DNA of 64,000 bases, taken from contig CAJMNR010000001.1 in NCBI GenBank assembly GCA_905214875.1, forward strand, positions 62,001 to 126,000, given 5' to 3'. Below are positions 8,000 to 16,877 of the stretch, in pieces. A program made the translations under genes and the position numbers. Positions within the stretch are counted from its first letter, which is position 1, and every line of letters starts with the position of its first letter. The notes beneath the pieces were generated by a model. The model was not told the origin of the DNA. It was given only the letters and a program-made list of their open reading frames with translations, and did no database searches. The stretch comes from an uncultured bacterium. GTDB taxonomy: Bacteria; Bacillota; Clostridia; Lachnospirales; Lachnospiraceae.

Positions 8000-10300
8000 A
8001 TGAAACTACAGAAGAAACTCAGAATACTTAAGTTTATCATTCCGATATTCATTTTATTCTGTATTCCAAGCGGCGTAGTACAAGCAAAAGTTCATACGTA
8101 TAATGTTAAGGATTATGGCGCAAAAGGAAATGGAAAGACAGATGATCGTAATGCGATCCAAGCGGTTTTAAAAAAGGCAGCAACATTAGCGGAAGGTGAT
8201 TCACTTAAGGTGGTAGTTCCAGCAGGAACTTACAACATTGGAAATGTTCTCGAAGTATATTCCAATACAACAATTTCGTTAGATAAAGATGCAGTAATGT
8301 ATCGTACCAACATGTCAAAGCCACTTCTTATGAATGTTGGTAAAAATGGATCTAAGCTAGAAGCAGGAAAGTATGACCTTAGTAAGAACATAACGATTGA
8401 AGGTGGTACTTGGGATGGTGGAAATGTTAAGAATACCAAAAGTATGACTAATAATATTAATATTGCCCACGCAACTAATGTAACAATTCAAAATGTAACA
8501 TTCCGTAATAACTATGGTGCCCATTTAGTAGAGTTATCCGGTGTAAATAACGCTAAGATTTTAAATTGTAAGTTCTCAGGATATGTTTACCCGAAAGATG
8601 ACTTAATGGCAAAAGAAGCAATCCAGTTAGATATTACGTATAATGAAGCAGCTGATGATGAATGGTGTCCAGGCTACATCTCAGATAAGACACCATGTAA
8701 GAACGTCTTAATTCAAGGAAATACATTTAAAGACTATCCAAGAGGTGTAGGTAATCACCATGGTGTGGATGCAATTCCAGGGGTGTATACAGAAAATGTA
8801 ACAATCACAAACAATACATTTACTAATATGCGTGCAGTGTCTCCAACAGATAGCAAGAAATATCTTTATGGACAAGCAATCTTACTTCATAGCTTTAAAA
8901 ATGCCAATGTAAATAACAACAAGATTACCAACGCAGAAGGCGGAATCATGGCATTGTTTAGTAATGGATTATCAATTGAAAATAATACTATTACAACAAC
9001 AACAGAGAATGGTATTACATTTGTAGAATACGCGAAAGCAACTAAAATCAAGAAAAATACAATTACGAACTCAGGAAAACATGGTATCTCGATTTTAAAG
9101 AAATCATCGGTATCCGATCTTTCTTCCAATACAATTAAGAACAGTGGTACGAAAGAAGCAAAATCCAATGGTATCACAGTTGATGGTAAGAGTACGGTAA
9201 CAAAACTATATAGTAATAACATCCAATTCAGCAAGCAACATGGTATTTCTCTTTTAGGAAGTTCCAAAGTAACTTCACTTTATAAGAATACTACAATTAA
9301 AAATGGACAAAACGGAATTTCTTTAGCAGGATCTTCCGTTATCACAACGATTAACGACAATAAGATTGAATCCAACAAGCAACACGGAATCTCTCTTGTT
9401 TCCAAAGCACAAATCGGTAAAATCTATAATGAAAACATTAAAAACAATAGTAAAAACGGAATTTCTGTAGCAGGAAGTGCAAAAATCACAGATATTCATA
9501 GCAATAAGATTGAATCTAATAAACAGCACGGAATTTCCCTTGTTTCTAAAGGTGAAATAAGCAAAATCTACAACAATACGATTATAAATAATAGTAAAAA
9601 CGGAATTTCTGTAGCGGAAAGTGCAAAAATCACAAACATTAATGGTAATAAGATTGAATCTAATAAACAGCATGGAATTTCCCTTGTATCCAAAGCGCAG
9701 GTAAGCAAAATCTATAAAGATACAATTAGCAAAAATGGACAAAACGGAATTTCTGTAGCGGAAAGTGCAAAAATCACAAACATTAATGATAACAAGATTG
9801 AATCTAATAAACAGCACGGAATTTCCCTTGTATCCAAAGCACAAGTAAGTAAGATTTACAAAGATACAATTAGTAAGAATGGGAAAAACGGAATTTCAGC
9901 AGCAGGAACTTCAAAGATTACAAGTATCTATAGCAATACGATTGAGTCCAATAAACAGCATGGAATTTCTTTAGTGGATAAGACAAAAGTAACATCTATC
10001 TACAAAAATAAAATTAACAAGAACGGCAAGAACGGAATTTCTGTAAGTAATTCCTCCTCTTCTGATAAGGTGTATGAAAATACACTTACAAGCAACAAAC
10101 AGCATGGTATTTCCTTAGTAAATAAGGCAACTGCAAAACAAATTACAAAGAATAAAATCAGCAAAAGCCAGAATCATGGTATTTGCGTAAGCGAAAAATC
10201 CCATGTTACAGAAATTAAGGGAAATAAAATCTCAGGTTGCGTAAAAGGCAAGAAAATCTCTGTAAGCGGCGGATCTAAAGTTAAGAAACAACAAAAGTAA
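8000..10300 (+). CDS. Secreted right-handed beta-helix (pectate-lyase-like fold) repeat protein
   Basis: 766 residues. The ATG at 8000 is chosen because AAAGGAGGAAGG lies just before it; a longer frame from 7931 has no ribosome binding site. Signal peptide at residues 1-31 (KKLR, hydrophobic core, cleavage near VVQA-KV). Residues ~35-75 carry the Pectate_lyase_3 opening DYGAKGNGKTDDRNAIQ found in GH28/pectin-active and phage tailspike helices. The middle (to ~400) is irregular beta-helix with many N-x-T/N-x-I coils. From residue ~406 the protein is seven exact-length 48-residue units, each two 24-residue coils (SNKQHGISLV... and NG-NGIS...). It lacks a sortase signal or obvious cell-wall module, so it is likely released or held by the helix itself. 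Enzyme activity on plant glycans is possible but no catalytic residues can be assigned. Paralogous in its N-terminal half to the protein at 62017-63594. Confidence 0.85.
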   Translation: MKLQKKLRILKFIIPIFILFCIPSGVVQAKVHTYNVKDYGAKGNGKTDDRNAIQAVLKKAATLAEGDSLKVVVPAGTYNIGNVLEVYSNTTISLDKDAVMYRTNMSKPLLMNVGKNGSKLEAGKYDLSKNITIEGGTWDGGNVKNTKSMTNNINIAHATNVTIQNVTFRNNYGAHLVELSGVNNAKILNCKFSGYVYPKDDLMAKEAIQLDITYNEAADDEWCPGYISDKTPCKNVLIQGNTFKDYPRGVGNHHGVDAIPGVYTENVTITNNTFTNMRAVSPTDSKKYLYGQAILLHSFKNANVNNNKITNAEGGIMALFSNGLSIENNTITTTTENGITFVEYAKATKIKKNTITNSGKHGISILKKSSVSDLSSNTIKNSGTKEAKSNGITVDGKSTVTKLYSNNIQFSKQHGISLLGSSKVTSLYKNTTIKNGQNGISLAGSSVITTINDNKIESNKQHGISLVSKAQIGKIYNENIKNNSKNGISVAGSAKITDIHSNKIESNKQHGISLVSKGEISKIYNNTIINNSKNGISVAESAKITNINGNKIESNKQHGISLVSKAQVSKIYKDTISKNGQNGISVAESAKITNINDNKIESNKQHGISLVSKAQVSKIYKDTISKNGKNGISAAGTSKITSIYSNTIESNKQHGISLVDKTKVTSIYKNKINKNGKNGISVSNSSSSDKVYENTLTSNKQHGISLVNKATAKQITKNKISKSQNHGICVSEKSHVTEIKGNKISGCVKGKKISVSGGSKVKKQQK
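9217..10224 (+). repeat. Seven tandem 144-bp coding repeats
   Basis: The in-frame motif T-AAG-ATT-GAA (or diverged forms) recurs at 9217, 9361, 9505, 9649, 9793, 9937 and 10081 with no indels, and the register still holds at 10225. The units from 9505 to about 9937 are nearly identical in DNA (AATAAACAGCA and ACGGAATTTC blocks recur); the outer units are more diverged, as expected for a beta-helix extended by recent internal duplication. Confidence 0.92.
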
Positions 10301-10322
10301 CGTTAGAAGAAAGAAGATTCCC

Positions 10323-10351
10323 TTGTAACTGTTTATATTATTGGATACAAT
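10323..10351 (+). promoter_or_regulatory. Promoter of deformylase-like gene
   Basis: TTGTAA (10323-10328), 17-bp spacer, TACAAT (10346-10351). It overlaps a potential TTG start at 10341, which argues that the gene starts at the ATG at 10383 instead. Confidence 0.65.
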
Positions 10352-10382
10352 CTTACTAAAAAAGAAAGGAACAGCAAGGACA

Positions 10383-10820
10383 ATGGCCTTGCTGTTAGGA
10401 TATAGAATGGTAAGAAAAATTGTAAGAGATCATGAATGGTTAAAGAATAAAGCAGTGGAAGCGACAAAGGAAGACCTTCCGATCATCGATGATATGATTG
10501 ATACTGCAAAAGCCAATATCGATACCTGCGTGGGGCTTGCAGCGAATCAGATTGGTGAGAGTGCAAGAATCATTATCGTATTGATGAAGACGCAGTTTAT
10601 GCCACTTGTGAATCCAAAGATTATTCGTCACAGTCAGTCAACTTATGAAGCAGAAGAGGCTTGTTTATCTCATTCTGGAACGAAGAAAACATTGCGTTAT
10701 TCTTCGATAGAGGTGGAATACCGTGATCGAAACTTTAGAAAGAAAAGACAACATTTCAATGGGTTTGTTGCACAAGTAATTCAGCATGAAATGGATCACT
10801 GTGAAGGAATCTTGATCTAG
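10383..10820 (+). CDS. def: Peptide deformylase-like metalloprotein
   Basis: 145 residues from the ATG at 10383. All three deformylase motifs are present: GLAANQIG (residues 51-58; consensus GxGLAAxQ), EACLS with metal-ligand Cys94 (consensus EGCLS, here Gly to Ala), and HEMDH with His135, Glu136, His139. Removes the formyl group from new proteins in the cytoplasm. It is short, ending right after the motif-3 helix (HCEGILI), like other compact clostridial deformylases. Stand-alone, not beside fmt or priA, so it may be an accessory copy rather than the housekeeping enzyme; that is inference. The Gly to Ala change in motif 2 deserves note but the catalytic set is complete. Confidence 0.88.
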   Translation: MALLLGYRMVRKIVRDHEWLKNKAVEATKEDLPIIDDMIDTAKANIDTCVGLAANQIGESARIIIVLMKTQFMPLVNPKIIRHSQSTYEAEEACLSHSGTKKTLRYSSIEVEYRDRNFRKKRQHFNGFVAQVIQHEMDHCEGILI

Positions 10821-10903
10821 CAAGATGTAATTGTGTTTACTATCAACAGTGGTAGTATGGTGCATATAGTGCTGTAAAGAATTATAAAGTGAAATAAATG
10901 ATA

Positions 10904-10962
10904 GGGGCTATTGCTCAATAGACGATTTTAAGTCTATTTTGCAACAGCCCCCTTTTCTTTTT
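10904..10962 (+). terminator. Rho-independent terminator, GGGGCTRTTGC type
   Basis: GGGGCTATTGC pairs with GCAACAGCCCC (one mismatch), with an inner AATAGAC/GTCTATT stem, then CTTTTCTTTTT. The same outer stem is found in the terminator at 20198-20245. Confidence 0.9.
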
Positions 10963-11020
10963 AGCTGATAAAAATCTAAAATATTTTTAAATCTTGTCGC
11001 ATTTGCTACAATAAATGTAA

Positions 11021-11647
11021 ATGTATATAGTGAAACGTTTCGAGAAATATAAAGAAAGCGGTGAGGGAAGAGTGGAAGATGAGGAGTTACTTAGACTCTT
11101 GCAGGAAGAGTTTGAAACAGGATATATTCAGTTAGTTAATACATATATAGGGTTTGTTTATGTAATTGCAAGGAGCAAACTTGCTTCTGTTTGCAGTGAG
11201 GAAACCATAGAAGAGTTTGTGAGTGACGTATTCTATACGTTTTCCAAACAAATTGGTGATATCGATTTACAGAAAGGCACGATTAAGGCGTATTTGTCCA
11301 TTATAGCAAAGCGAAAAGCAATACGGAAATATTACGAGCAGATAAGAAATCAATCTTTGTACTCGATTGATGAGGAAGATACAACGATTGAAATGATTAG
11401 CAAAGAAAATGTTGAAGAGTCCATATTAGAAAGAGAGCGAAGAGCGAAGCTAATTGAAGAAATAAACGGACTTGGAAGACCAGACAGTGAAATTATGATA
11501 CGAAAATATTATTATGGTCAGACGGCGGAGGAAATCGGAAGAGAATTGAATATGAAGTCCAAGACGGTGGCAAAACGAGCAGAGCGTACACTGAATAAAT
11601 TACGAAAAAGGTTTAAAGAGTCTGAATTTAGGGAGGCGTTGATATGA
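11021..11647 (+). CDS. RNA polymerase sigma factor, ECF-like
   Basis: Up to 208 residues. Region 2-like helices around LVNTYIGFVYVIARSK (residues ~38-53) and YLSIIAKRKAIRKYYEQ, and a C-terminal helix-turn-helix YYYGQTAEEIGRELNMKSKTVAKRAERTL (~166-195) typical of sigma region 4. The start is unsure: ATG at 11021 lies only ~9 nt after a TACAAT box and has no ribosome binding site, whereas GTG at 11072 has GAGGGAAGA just before it and begins at EDEELL. The stop overlaps the next gene (ATGA), a DUF4179-type membrane protein, so this is a sigma/anti-sigma pair, probably autoregulated. Confidence 0.88.
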   Translation: MYIVKRFEKYKESGEGRVEDEELLRLLQEEFETGYIQLVNTYIGFVYVIARSKLASVCSEETIEEFVSDVFYTFSKQIGDIDLQKGTIKAYLSIIAKRKAIRKYYEQIRNQSLYSIDEEDTTIEMISKENVEESILERERRAKLIEEINGLGRPDSEIMIRKYYYGQTAEEIGRELNMKSKTVAKRAERTLNKLRKRFKESEFREALI

Positions 11648-12594
11648 GTTTAGGCATAAAAGAAGTACTTAATGACCTTACATTAGAAGAGACCGATCAA
11701 TTAGTAAAACCAATCGATGAAGTGACAATTGATACGGAGATCAAGGCACGGATTTTAAACAAATCATTAGAGAAGGCAGAAATAGATCCCAAGAAGGTAG
11801 TTAGTATTTCAAGCAAGAAACGATATAGGAGATGGGTAAAAGTTGCAGCGAGCATTGCAGCTATATTCTTAGTCGGTTCTGCAACTGCATATGCTACAGG
11901 AATCATACATGGATTATCAGGATATTTTACAGGAGAAATAAATCAGTATGAAGATAAGCTTTCTAAGACAATTCAGGTCGCCAGCAATAAGGACTATGAG
12001 ATTAGTGTAGATGGTGTGATTGCAGATAAAAACCAGTGTATATTTGCAGTTAGTCTTAAAGGGCTATCGGTTAAAGGAAAATTGGAGGTTGCAAAATTTA
12101 AGGATCAAACTTGGGAGGATATTGCGATTTATGCTAAGTTAAAGGATACCACAAAAAAGAGATTAGAAACGTTTGTCACAGGACAGAGGGGAGATCAAAA
12201 TGACTCGTATCTTTTTACAGTGACAAAGGAAGATCTAGGGGTAAGCAGTTTGGAGCAGGTGGAAAGTTTTGAAATATATTATAAGGAAGATGTTAAGTTA
12301 GAGGCAAATGTAATCCAGACGGGAGAAACAATTCCACTTTATGCAGAGAAAAAGACGTCTTTAAAACAAGTTGAGATGTCGCCTATAGGCTTTGAATATT
12401 TAGCAAAGAATTACAATCACAAGATTGGACTGATAAAAAATGACGGTACAATTGAGGAACTAAAATATTATGCAGCATCGGCGAATGATACCAAGGAAGG
12501 AATATATGTCGCTGTAAACTATCATTGTGAGATACTGAATCTAGATGACTACAAAGGATTACAAATCGACGGTGTTAATTACTATAAAAAATAA
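11644..12594 (+). CDS. Putative anti-sigma factor, DUF4179-like membrane protein
   Basis: 316 residues: an N-terminal cytoplasmic part of ~65 residues that would hold the sigma factor, one transmembrane helix (about residues 67-87, VAASIAAIFLVGSATAYATGI) and an extracytoplasmic domain of ~230 residues with alternating beta-strands. This layout and the 4-nt overlap with a sigma factor match DUF4179 anti-sigma proteins of clostridia. No zinc-binding ZAS motif (HxxxCxxC) is seen. The inducing signal is unknown. Followed by a terminator. Confidence 0.8.
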   Translation: MSLGIKEVLNDLTLEETDQLVKPIDEVTIDTEIKARILNKSLEKAEIDPKKVVSISSKKRYRRWVKVAASIAAIFLVGSATAYATGIIHGLSGYFTGEINQYEDKLSKTIQVASNKDYEISVDGVIADKNQCIFAVSLKGLSVKGKLEVAKFKDQTWEDIAIYAKLKDTTKKRLETFVTGQRGDQNDSYLFTVTKEDLGVSSLEQVESFEIYYKEDVKLEANVIQTGETIPLYAEKKTSLKQVEMSPIGFEYLAKNYNHKIGLIKNDGTIEELKYYAASANDTKEGIYVAVNYHCEILNLDDYKGLQIDGVNYYKK

Positions 12595-12605
12595 AGTTTT
12601 TACAG

Positions 12606-12645
12606 TCCCCCTCAATCGTTTTCATACGAAAGAGTGGGATTTTTA
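12606..12645 (+). terminator. Terminator of sigma/anti-sigma operon
   Basis: TCCCCCTC ... GAGTGGGA stem with an inner TCGT/ACGA hairpin, followed by TTTTTAG. Imperfect but well placed just after the stop. Confidence 0.7.
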
Positions 12646-12668
12646 GTTTACAAGAATAAACATCTGTA

Positions 12669-12697
12669 TTGACACGTACACTTTACTGTGCTAATAT
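12669..12697 (+). promoter_or_regulatory. Strong promoter of second amino-acid ABC operon
   Basis: Consensus TTGACA (12669-12674), 17-bp spacer, TAATAT (12692-12697), 37 bp before the start codon. Confidence 0.85.
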
Positions 12698-12734
12698 ATG
12701 AAAGTGAAAATAGTCGAAATAAGGAGGAAGCCAT

Positions 12735-13553
12735 ATGAAAAAAGTAACCAAAGTTCTATCTTTAGTTTTGATAGTATCAATGTTTTTGACAGCGTGTGGA
12801 TCGGCAGATAAAGAAACTACTAGTACAGGTGATAATTCTTTACAGTACATAAAAGACAATGGAGAATTAGTGTTAGGGCTGGATGCATCATTCCCACCAA
12901 TGGGATTTAAAGACGATGCAGGAAATATTATCGGATTTGATATTGATTTAGCAAAAGAAGTATGTAACCGAATGGGTGTTAAGATAAAGCTACAGCCAAT
13001 TGACTGGGCAAATAAGGAAATGGAACTTAATAATAAGAATATCGATTTAATCTGGAACGGACTTAGTTATAATCCTGAGAGAGCAAACAATATGACTTTA
13101 AGTGAGTCTTATATGACAAATCGTCAGGTAATCGTAGTACCAGCAGATAGCTCAATTAAGACATTGGCAGATTTAAAGGGGAAGACAGTAGCACTTCAAA
13201 ATGGATCCACAGCATCAGATGCTATGGAAGCAAATCCAGAAGTAAAGAACTCCTTAAAAGAAGTAGTGAAAGTTGAAGATAACGTTAAAGCTATGATGGA
13301 TCTTGAAGTTAGTGGTTCAGATGCAGTAGTGATGGACGAAGTAGTTGCAAAATACTATATGCAGCAAAAACCAGGAAAATTCGACATTCTAGAAGAAACA
13401 TTATCAGATGAGAAATATGTAATCGGATTTAGAAAAGGCGATCAACAGTTATGTGATGAGGTTGTTAAAGTGTTAAAAGAAATGAAGCAGGACGGAAAGC
13501 TTGCGGAAATTAGTACAACATGGTTTGGCTCTGATATTACAACGTTACAATAG
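12735..13553 (+). CDS. Amino-acid ABC transporter substrate-binding lipoprotein
   Basis: 272 residues, family 3 solute-binding protein. Lipobox FLTAC with lipidated Cys21. The mature start has the classic GELVLGLDASFPPMGFKDDAG and IIGFDIDLAKEV patterns of cystine/arginine/polar amino-acid binders. RBS AAGGAGG at ideal spacing. First gene of a binding protein-permease-ATPase set; a stable stem-loop downstream probably allows more binding protein than permease to be made. Confidence 0.95.
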   Translation: MKKVTKVLSLVLIVSMFLTACGSADKETTSTGDNSLQYIKDNGELVLGLDASFPPMGFKDDAGNIIGFDIDLAKEVCNRMGVKIKLQPIDWANKEMELNNKNIDLIWNGLSYNPERANNMTLSESYMTNRQVIVVPADSSIKTLADLKGKTVALQNGSTASDAMEANPEVKNSLKEVVKVEDNVKAMMDLEVSGSDAVVMDEVVAKYYMQQKPGKFDILEETLSDEKYVIGFRKGDQQLCDEVVKVLKEMKQDGKLAEISTTWFGSDITTLQ

Positions 13554-13583
13554 TGTGAATCAAAAAGTTCTATGACAATAGAT

Positions 13584-13620
13584 AAGGATGAATGGTTTCT
13601 GGCTAAAACTATTCATCCTT
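13584..13620 (+). other. Intercistronic stem-loop
   Basis: AAGGATGAATGGTTT pairs with AAACTATTCATCCTT (15 positions, one G-U) around a 7-nt loop. It sits between binding-protein and permease genes and lacks a T-run, so an mRNA-stabilising or attenuating role for differential expression is the likely reading. Confidence 0.7.
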
Positions 13621-13705
13621 TATGCTTTACGTAATTAACGAGCAGAGCGATAATCTTCTCGTTTACAGGAGAATAAGTGTTTATCACTGAAATATGGAGG
13701 GAAAT

Positions 13706-14356
13706 ATGACACAGGCGCAAATTAATCAATTAATCGCACAGATGCTAGATGGCTCTGTTATGACGTTAAAGATTTTCTTTTTTACGGCATTATTTGCATT
13801 GCCACTTGGCTTGCTGCTTACGGTTGGACGCATGGGAAAATTACGAATCATCTCTTATCCAGTCCGTTTATTTTTATTAATTATGAGAGGAACGCCATTA
13901 ATCTTGCAATTAGTTACGGTGTTCTTCTTACCACCTAAGTTATTTGGTATCCATTTTGAACGTTTTACAGCTGCAATTATTGCACTGTCATTAAACTATG
14001 CAGCTTATTTTGCAGAAATATATCGTTCTGGATTTGAGTCTATGCCAAAGGGGCAGTATGAAGCAGCTGCGGTCCTTGGATTTACGAAGAAACAACGTTT
14101 CTTCAAAATTATTCTACCACAGGTTATTAAAAAAATTATCCCACCAATGGGAAGTGAATTTATGACACTTGTAAAAGATACAGCTTTAGTTACAGCCATC
14201 GGGATTACAGAACTATATCTTATTGCAACAGATGCAATGAGTTCAAAGGGAAGCGTAATCCCAATTGTAATCGCAGGGCTTTTCTATCTGCTTATGAATA
14301 CGGTCGTAGCACAAGTATTTCGTTTGATTGAGAAAAAATTAAGCTACTATAAATAA
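13706..14356 (+). CDS. Amino-acid ABC transporter permease
   Basis: 216 residues from ATG 13706, which follows GGAGGG at 4 nt; an ATG at 13694 overlaps that ribosome binding site and is rejected. HisM/GlnP-type permease with about five helices and EAA loop AEIYRSGFESMPKGQYEAAAVLG near residues 106-128, then ILPQV. It is the only permease of this operon, so it should act as a homodimer with the ATPase that starts 11 bp downstream. Confidence 0.94.
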   Translation: MTQAQINQLIAQMLDGSVMTLKIFFFTALFALPLGLLLTVGRMGKLRIISYPVRLFLLIMRGTPLILQLVTVFFLPPKLFGIHFERFTAAIIALSLNYAAYFAEIYRSGFESMPKGQYEAAAVLGFTKKQRFFKIILPQVIKKIIPPMGSEFMTLVKDTALVTAIGITELYLIATDAMSSKGSVIPIVIAGLFYLLMNTVVAQVFRLIEKKLSYYK

Positions 14357-14367
14357 GGAGGATACTT

Positions 14368-15120
14368 ATGAGTGCAATTGAAATTAAAAACCTGAAAAAG
14401 AAATTTGGAAAGCTTGAAGTATTGAAAGATATCTCCTTAACAATTGAAAGTGGCGAGATTGTTTCAATTATTGGTTCTAGCGGTTCGGGAAAATCTACAT
14501 TACTACGTTGCCTAACTCAGCTTGAAACCATTGATGGAGGAGAAGTCAGCATTGATGACGAGCGAATGGCATGGACAGAAAAACGTGTACAGTATGCGCC
14601 GAAGGAAGTGTTACAGAGCATTCGCCTAAAGACAGGACTTGTGTTCCAAAGCTTTAACTTATTTCCGCATTATAGCGTTCTTCGCAATGTTACAGAAGCG
14701 CCAATGACCGTGTTAAAAAAGAGCAAGGAAGAAGCAACAAAGGAAGCGATGGAATTATTGGAGCGACTTGGACTTAAAGAAAAGGCAGACAGTTATCCGT
14801 ATGAGTTATCGGGGGGGCAGTCACAACGTGTTTCCATTGCAAGGGCATTGGCATTACAGCCAAAGATTTTATTTTTTGATGAGCCAACAAGCGCCCTAGA
14901 TCCTGAGCTTACAGGAGAAGTGTTAAAGGTAATCAAATCATTGACTTCCCTTGGAATCACAATGGTAATCGTTACTCACGAAATGGGATTTGCAAAGGAA
15001 ATTTCAGATCGATTAGTATTTATGGATCAAGGTGTGATTGTGGAAAATGGAACACCTGAGGAAGTATTTGCATCAGAGAATGAAAGAATTAAGAGTTTCC
15101 TTGGAAAGTTCATGGACTAG
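14368..15120 (+). CDS. Amino-acid ABC transporter ATP-binding protein
   Basis: 250 residues. Walker A GSSGSGKST at 36-44, Q-loop LVFQSFNLFPH near 91, signature LSGGQSQR near 147, Walker B ILFFDEPTSALDP near 168, switch His in VTHEMG. Has the ~10-residue insertion (TEKRVQYAPKEV) common in cystine-type ATPases (TcyC/TcyN), hinting at cystine or another sulfur amino acid as substrate; that is inference only. Confidence 0.95.
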   Translation: MSAIEIKNLKKKFGKLEVLKDISLTIESGEIVSIIGSSGSGKSTLLRCLTQLETIDGGEVSIDDERMAWTEKRVQYAPKEVLQSIRLKTGLVFQSFNLFPHYSVLRNVTEAPMTVLKKSKEEATKEAMELLERLGLKEKADSYPYELSGGQSQRVSIARALALQPKILFFDEPTSALDPELTGEVLKVIKSLTSLGITMVIVTHEMGFAKEISDRLVFMDQGVIVENGTPEEVFASENERIKSFLGKFMD

Positions 15121-15128
15121 AGATAAAA

Positions 15129-15160
15129 AATGAGTAGTAATTGCTACTCATTATTAAATT
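15129..15160 (+). terminator. Hairpin terminator after amino-acid ABC operon
   Basis: AATGAGTAG / CTACTCATT perfect 9-bp stem, 6-nt loop, flanked by an A-run and a weak T-rich tail (ATTAAATT), so possibly bidirectional. Confidence 0.7.
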
Positions 15161-15180
15161 AAAAACAATAGCAAATTCCC

Positions 15181-15209
15181 TTGTATTTCGGGGATAATAT
15201 TAGTATGAT
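15181..15209 (+). promoter_or_regulatory. Promoter of peptide ABC operon
   Basis: TTGTAT (15181-15186), 17-bp spacer, TATGAT (15204-15209). Confidence 0.6.
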
Positions 15210-15260
15210 ATATGCGACAATGTTAATGAGAGAATATTAATTCGCGGAGGAATTATAATT

Positions 15261-16832
15261 ATGAAACAACATTCCCGTATTGTACGCTCCCTTTTATTAT
15301 TCGTGATGTCTATTGCACTGATCGGGTGTTCAGGCGATAAGAATAACAATAATAAGGCGGAAGGCAATAACAGTGAAAGTAATATATCTCAAAAAGAACC
15401 TACGAACGGGGGATCTGTAGTAGTAGGAATTCAACAAGATATAGATAGTCTTGACCCACACAAAGCAGTAGCGGCAGGAACTTCTGAAATATTATTCAAT
15501 GTTTATGAAGGCTTAGTAAAGCCTGATAAGGATGGTAATTTAGTTCCAGCTGTAGCAAGTGAAGTTAACATCTCTACAGATGGAAAAGTTTATACATTTA
15601 CATTAAGGGATGGTATCAAGTTCCACAATGGGAACCTTGTTACAGTGAAGGATATAGTATATTCAGTAAAGAGAAGCGCTGGTTTGTTAGACAAGAAGGA
15701 TTCTTCTATTGTCGTGGACTCAGCGCTTCAAAACATTTCTAAGGTAGAAGCTACTGATGATAAGACAGTAACGATCACGCTTAAGGAAGCAGACACAGAA
15801 TTACTTGCGTATTTAACATTTGCAATTATTCCAGATGGATATGAAAAATGCGACACTGCACCAATTGGTACAGGACCATTCAAATTCGTGTCTTACACAG
15901 CAGGTCAGAACATAGTAATCGAGAAGAATACTGACTACTGGGGCGAGAAAAAAGCCTACCTTGATAAAGTAACATTCAAGGTAGTAGAAAAAGCAGAAAC
16001 AGCTATTATGGAACTTCAAGCTGGTTCTATCGACATCTATCCATATATTACAGATGATCAAGCAAATCAACTTAGCTCTCAATTTAATATTGAAGTTGGT
16101 AATATGAACTTAGTTCAAGCATTATTCTTAAATAATAATGCAAAACCATTTGATAATGAAAAAGTACGTCAGGCATTATGTTATGCAATTGATCGTCAAG
16201 CTATTCTTGATATGGTAGCCGGTGGAAAAGGTAATGTCATTGGAAGTGGTGTTTTCTCAGGATTTACAAAATATTTCAATGATGAAATGACTTCTTACTA
16301 TACAGCTGATCAAGCGAAAGCAAAAGAACTGTTAGCAGAAGCAGGATATCCAAATGGATTTGAGTTTACGATTACAGTACCATCGAATTACCAATATCAT
16401 ATGGACACTGCAGAAGTAATCGTAGACCAATTAGCACAGATTGGTGTTACAGCGAAGATTAAAGGGGTAGAATGGGCAAGCTGGTTAAGCGATACGTATT
16501 CTGCACGTAATTATGAAGCAACAATCGTTGGATTAGATGCAAATCTTGCAGGAAGCGATTTATTACATCGTTACAGCTCAGATGCAAAGAACAACTTTAT
16601 TAACTTTAATAACAGTGAATATGATGAAATCTTTAAGAAAGCACAGGAAACAACAGACGACTCTGAAAAGGTTGAATACTATAAACAGCTTCAAAAGATT
16701 TTAACAGAACATGCTGCATCTGTTTATATTGCAGATCCAGCATTAACGGTAGCACTGAATAAAAAATTAGGTGGTTATACATTCTATCCAGTATATGTTC
16801 AGGATATGGCATCCGTTTATTACACAGAATAG
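15261..16832 (+). CDS. Peptide/nickel-type ABC transporter substrate-binding lipoprotein
   Basis: 523 residues, family 5 solute-binding protein (OppA/DppA). Lipobox ALIGC, Cys23, then a low-complexity Asn/Ser/Glu linker to residue ~48. Mature domain opens GGSVVVGIQQDIDSLDPHKA, and contains the family signatures YEGLVKPDKDGNLVPAVASE, KFHNG, and VRQALCYAIDRQAILD. It captures short peptides (or nickel complexes) outside the membrane and feeds the two downstream permeases. RBS GGAGG before the ATG. Confidence 0.95.
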   Translation: MKQHSRIVRSLLLFVMSIALIGCSGDKNNNNKAEGNNSESNISQKEPTNGGSVVVGIQQDIDSLDPHKAVAAGTSEILFNVYEGLVKPDKDGNLVPAVASEVNISTDGKVYTFTLRDGIKFHNGNLVTVKDIVYSVKRSAGLLDKKDSSIVVDSALQNISKVEATDDKTVTITLKEADTELLAYLTFAIIPDGYEKCDTAPIGTGPFKFVSYTAGQNIVIEKNTDYWGEKKAYLDKVTFKVVEKAETAIMELQAGSIDIYPYITDDQANQLSSQFNIEVGNMNLVQALFLNNNAKPFDNEKVRQALCYAIDRQAILDMVAGGKGNVIGSGVFSGFTKYFNDEMTSYYTADQAKAKELLAEAGYPNGFEFTITVPSNYQYHMDTAEVIVDQLAQIGVTAKIKGVEWASWLSDTYSARNYEATIVGLDANLAGSDLLHRYSSDAKNNFINFNNSEYDEIFKKAQETTDDSEKVEYYKQLQKILTEHAASVYIADPALTVALNKKLGGYTFYPVYVQDMASVYYTE

Positions 16833-16877
16833 AAATGTTATGTTAGAAATACAAATACATCGGAGGCGGTGAATAAA

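Noticed and set aside
9323..9844. 173-codon open frame on the - strand inside the beta-helix gene
   Set aside because: It mirrors the tandem repeats on the opposite strand; the repeated peptide is a shadow of the + strand repeats, and the + strand has signal peptide and ribosome binding site.
9217..10224. CRISPR array
   Set aside because: The regular 144-bp period is in frame, coding, and has no unique spacers; it is a protein repeat.
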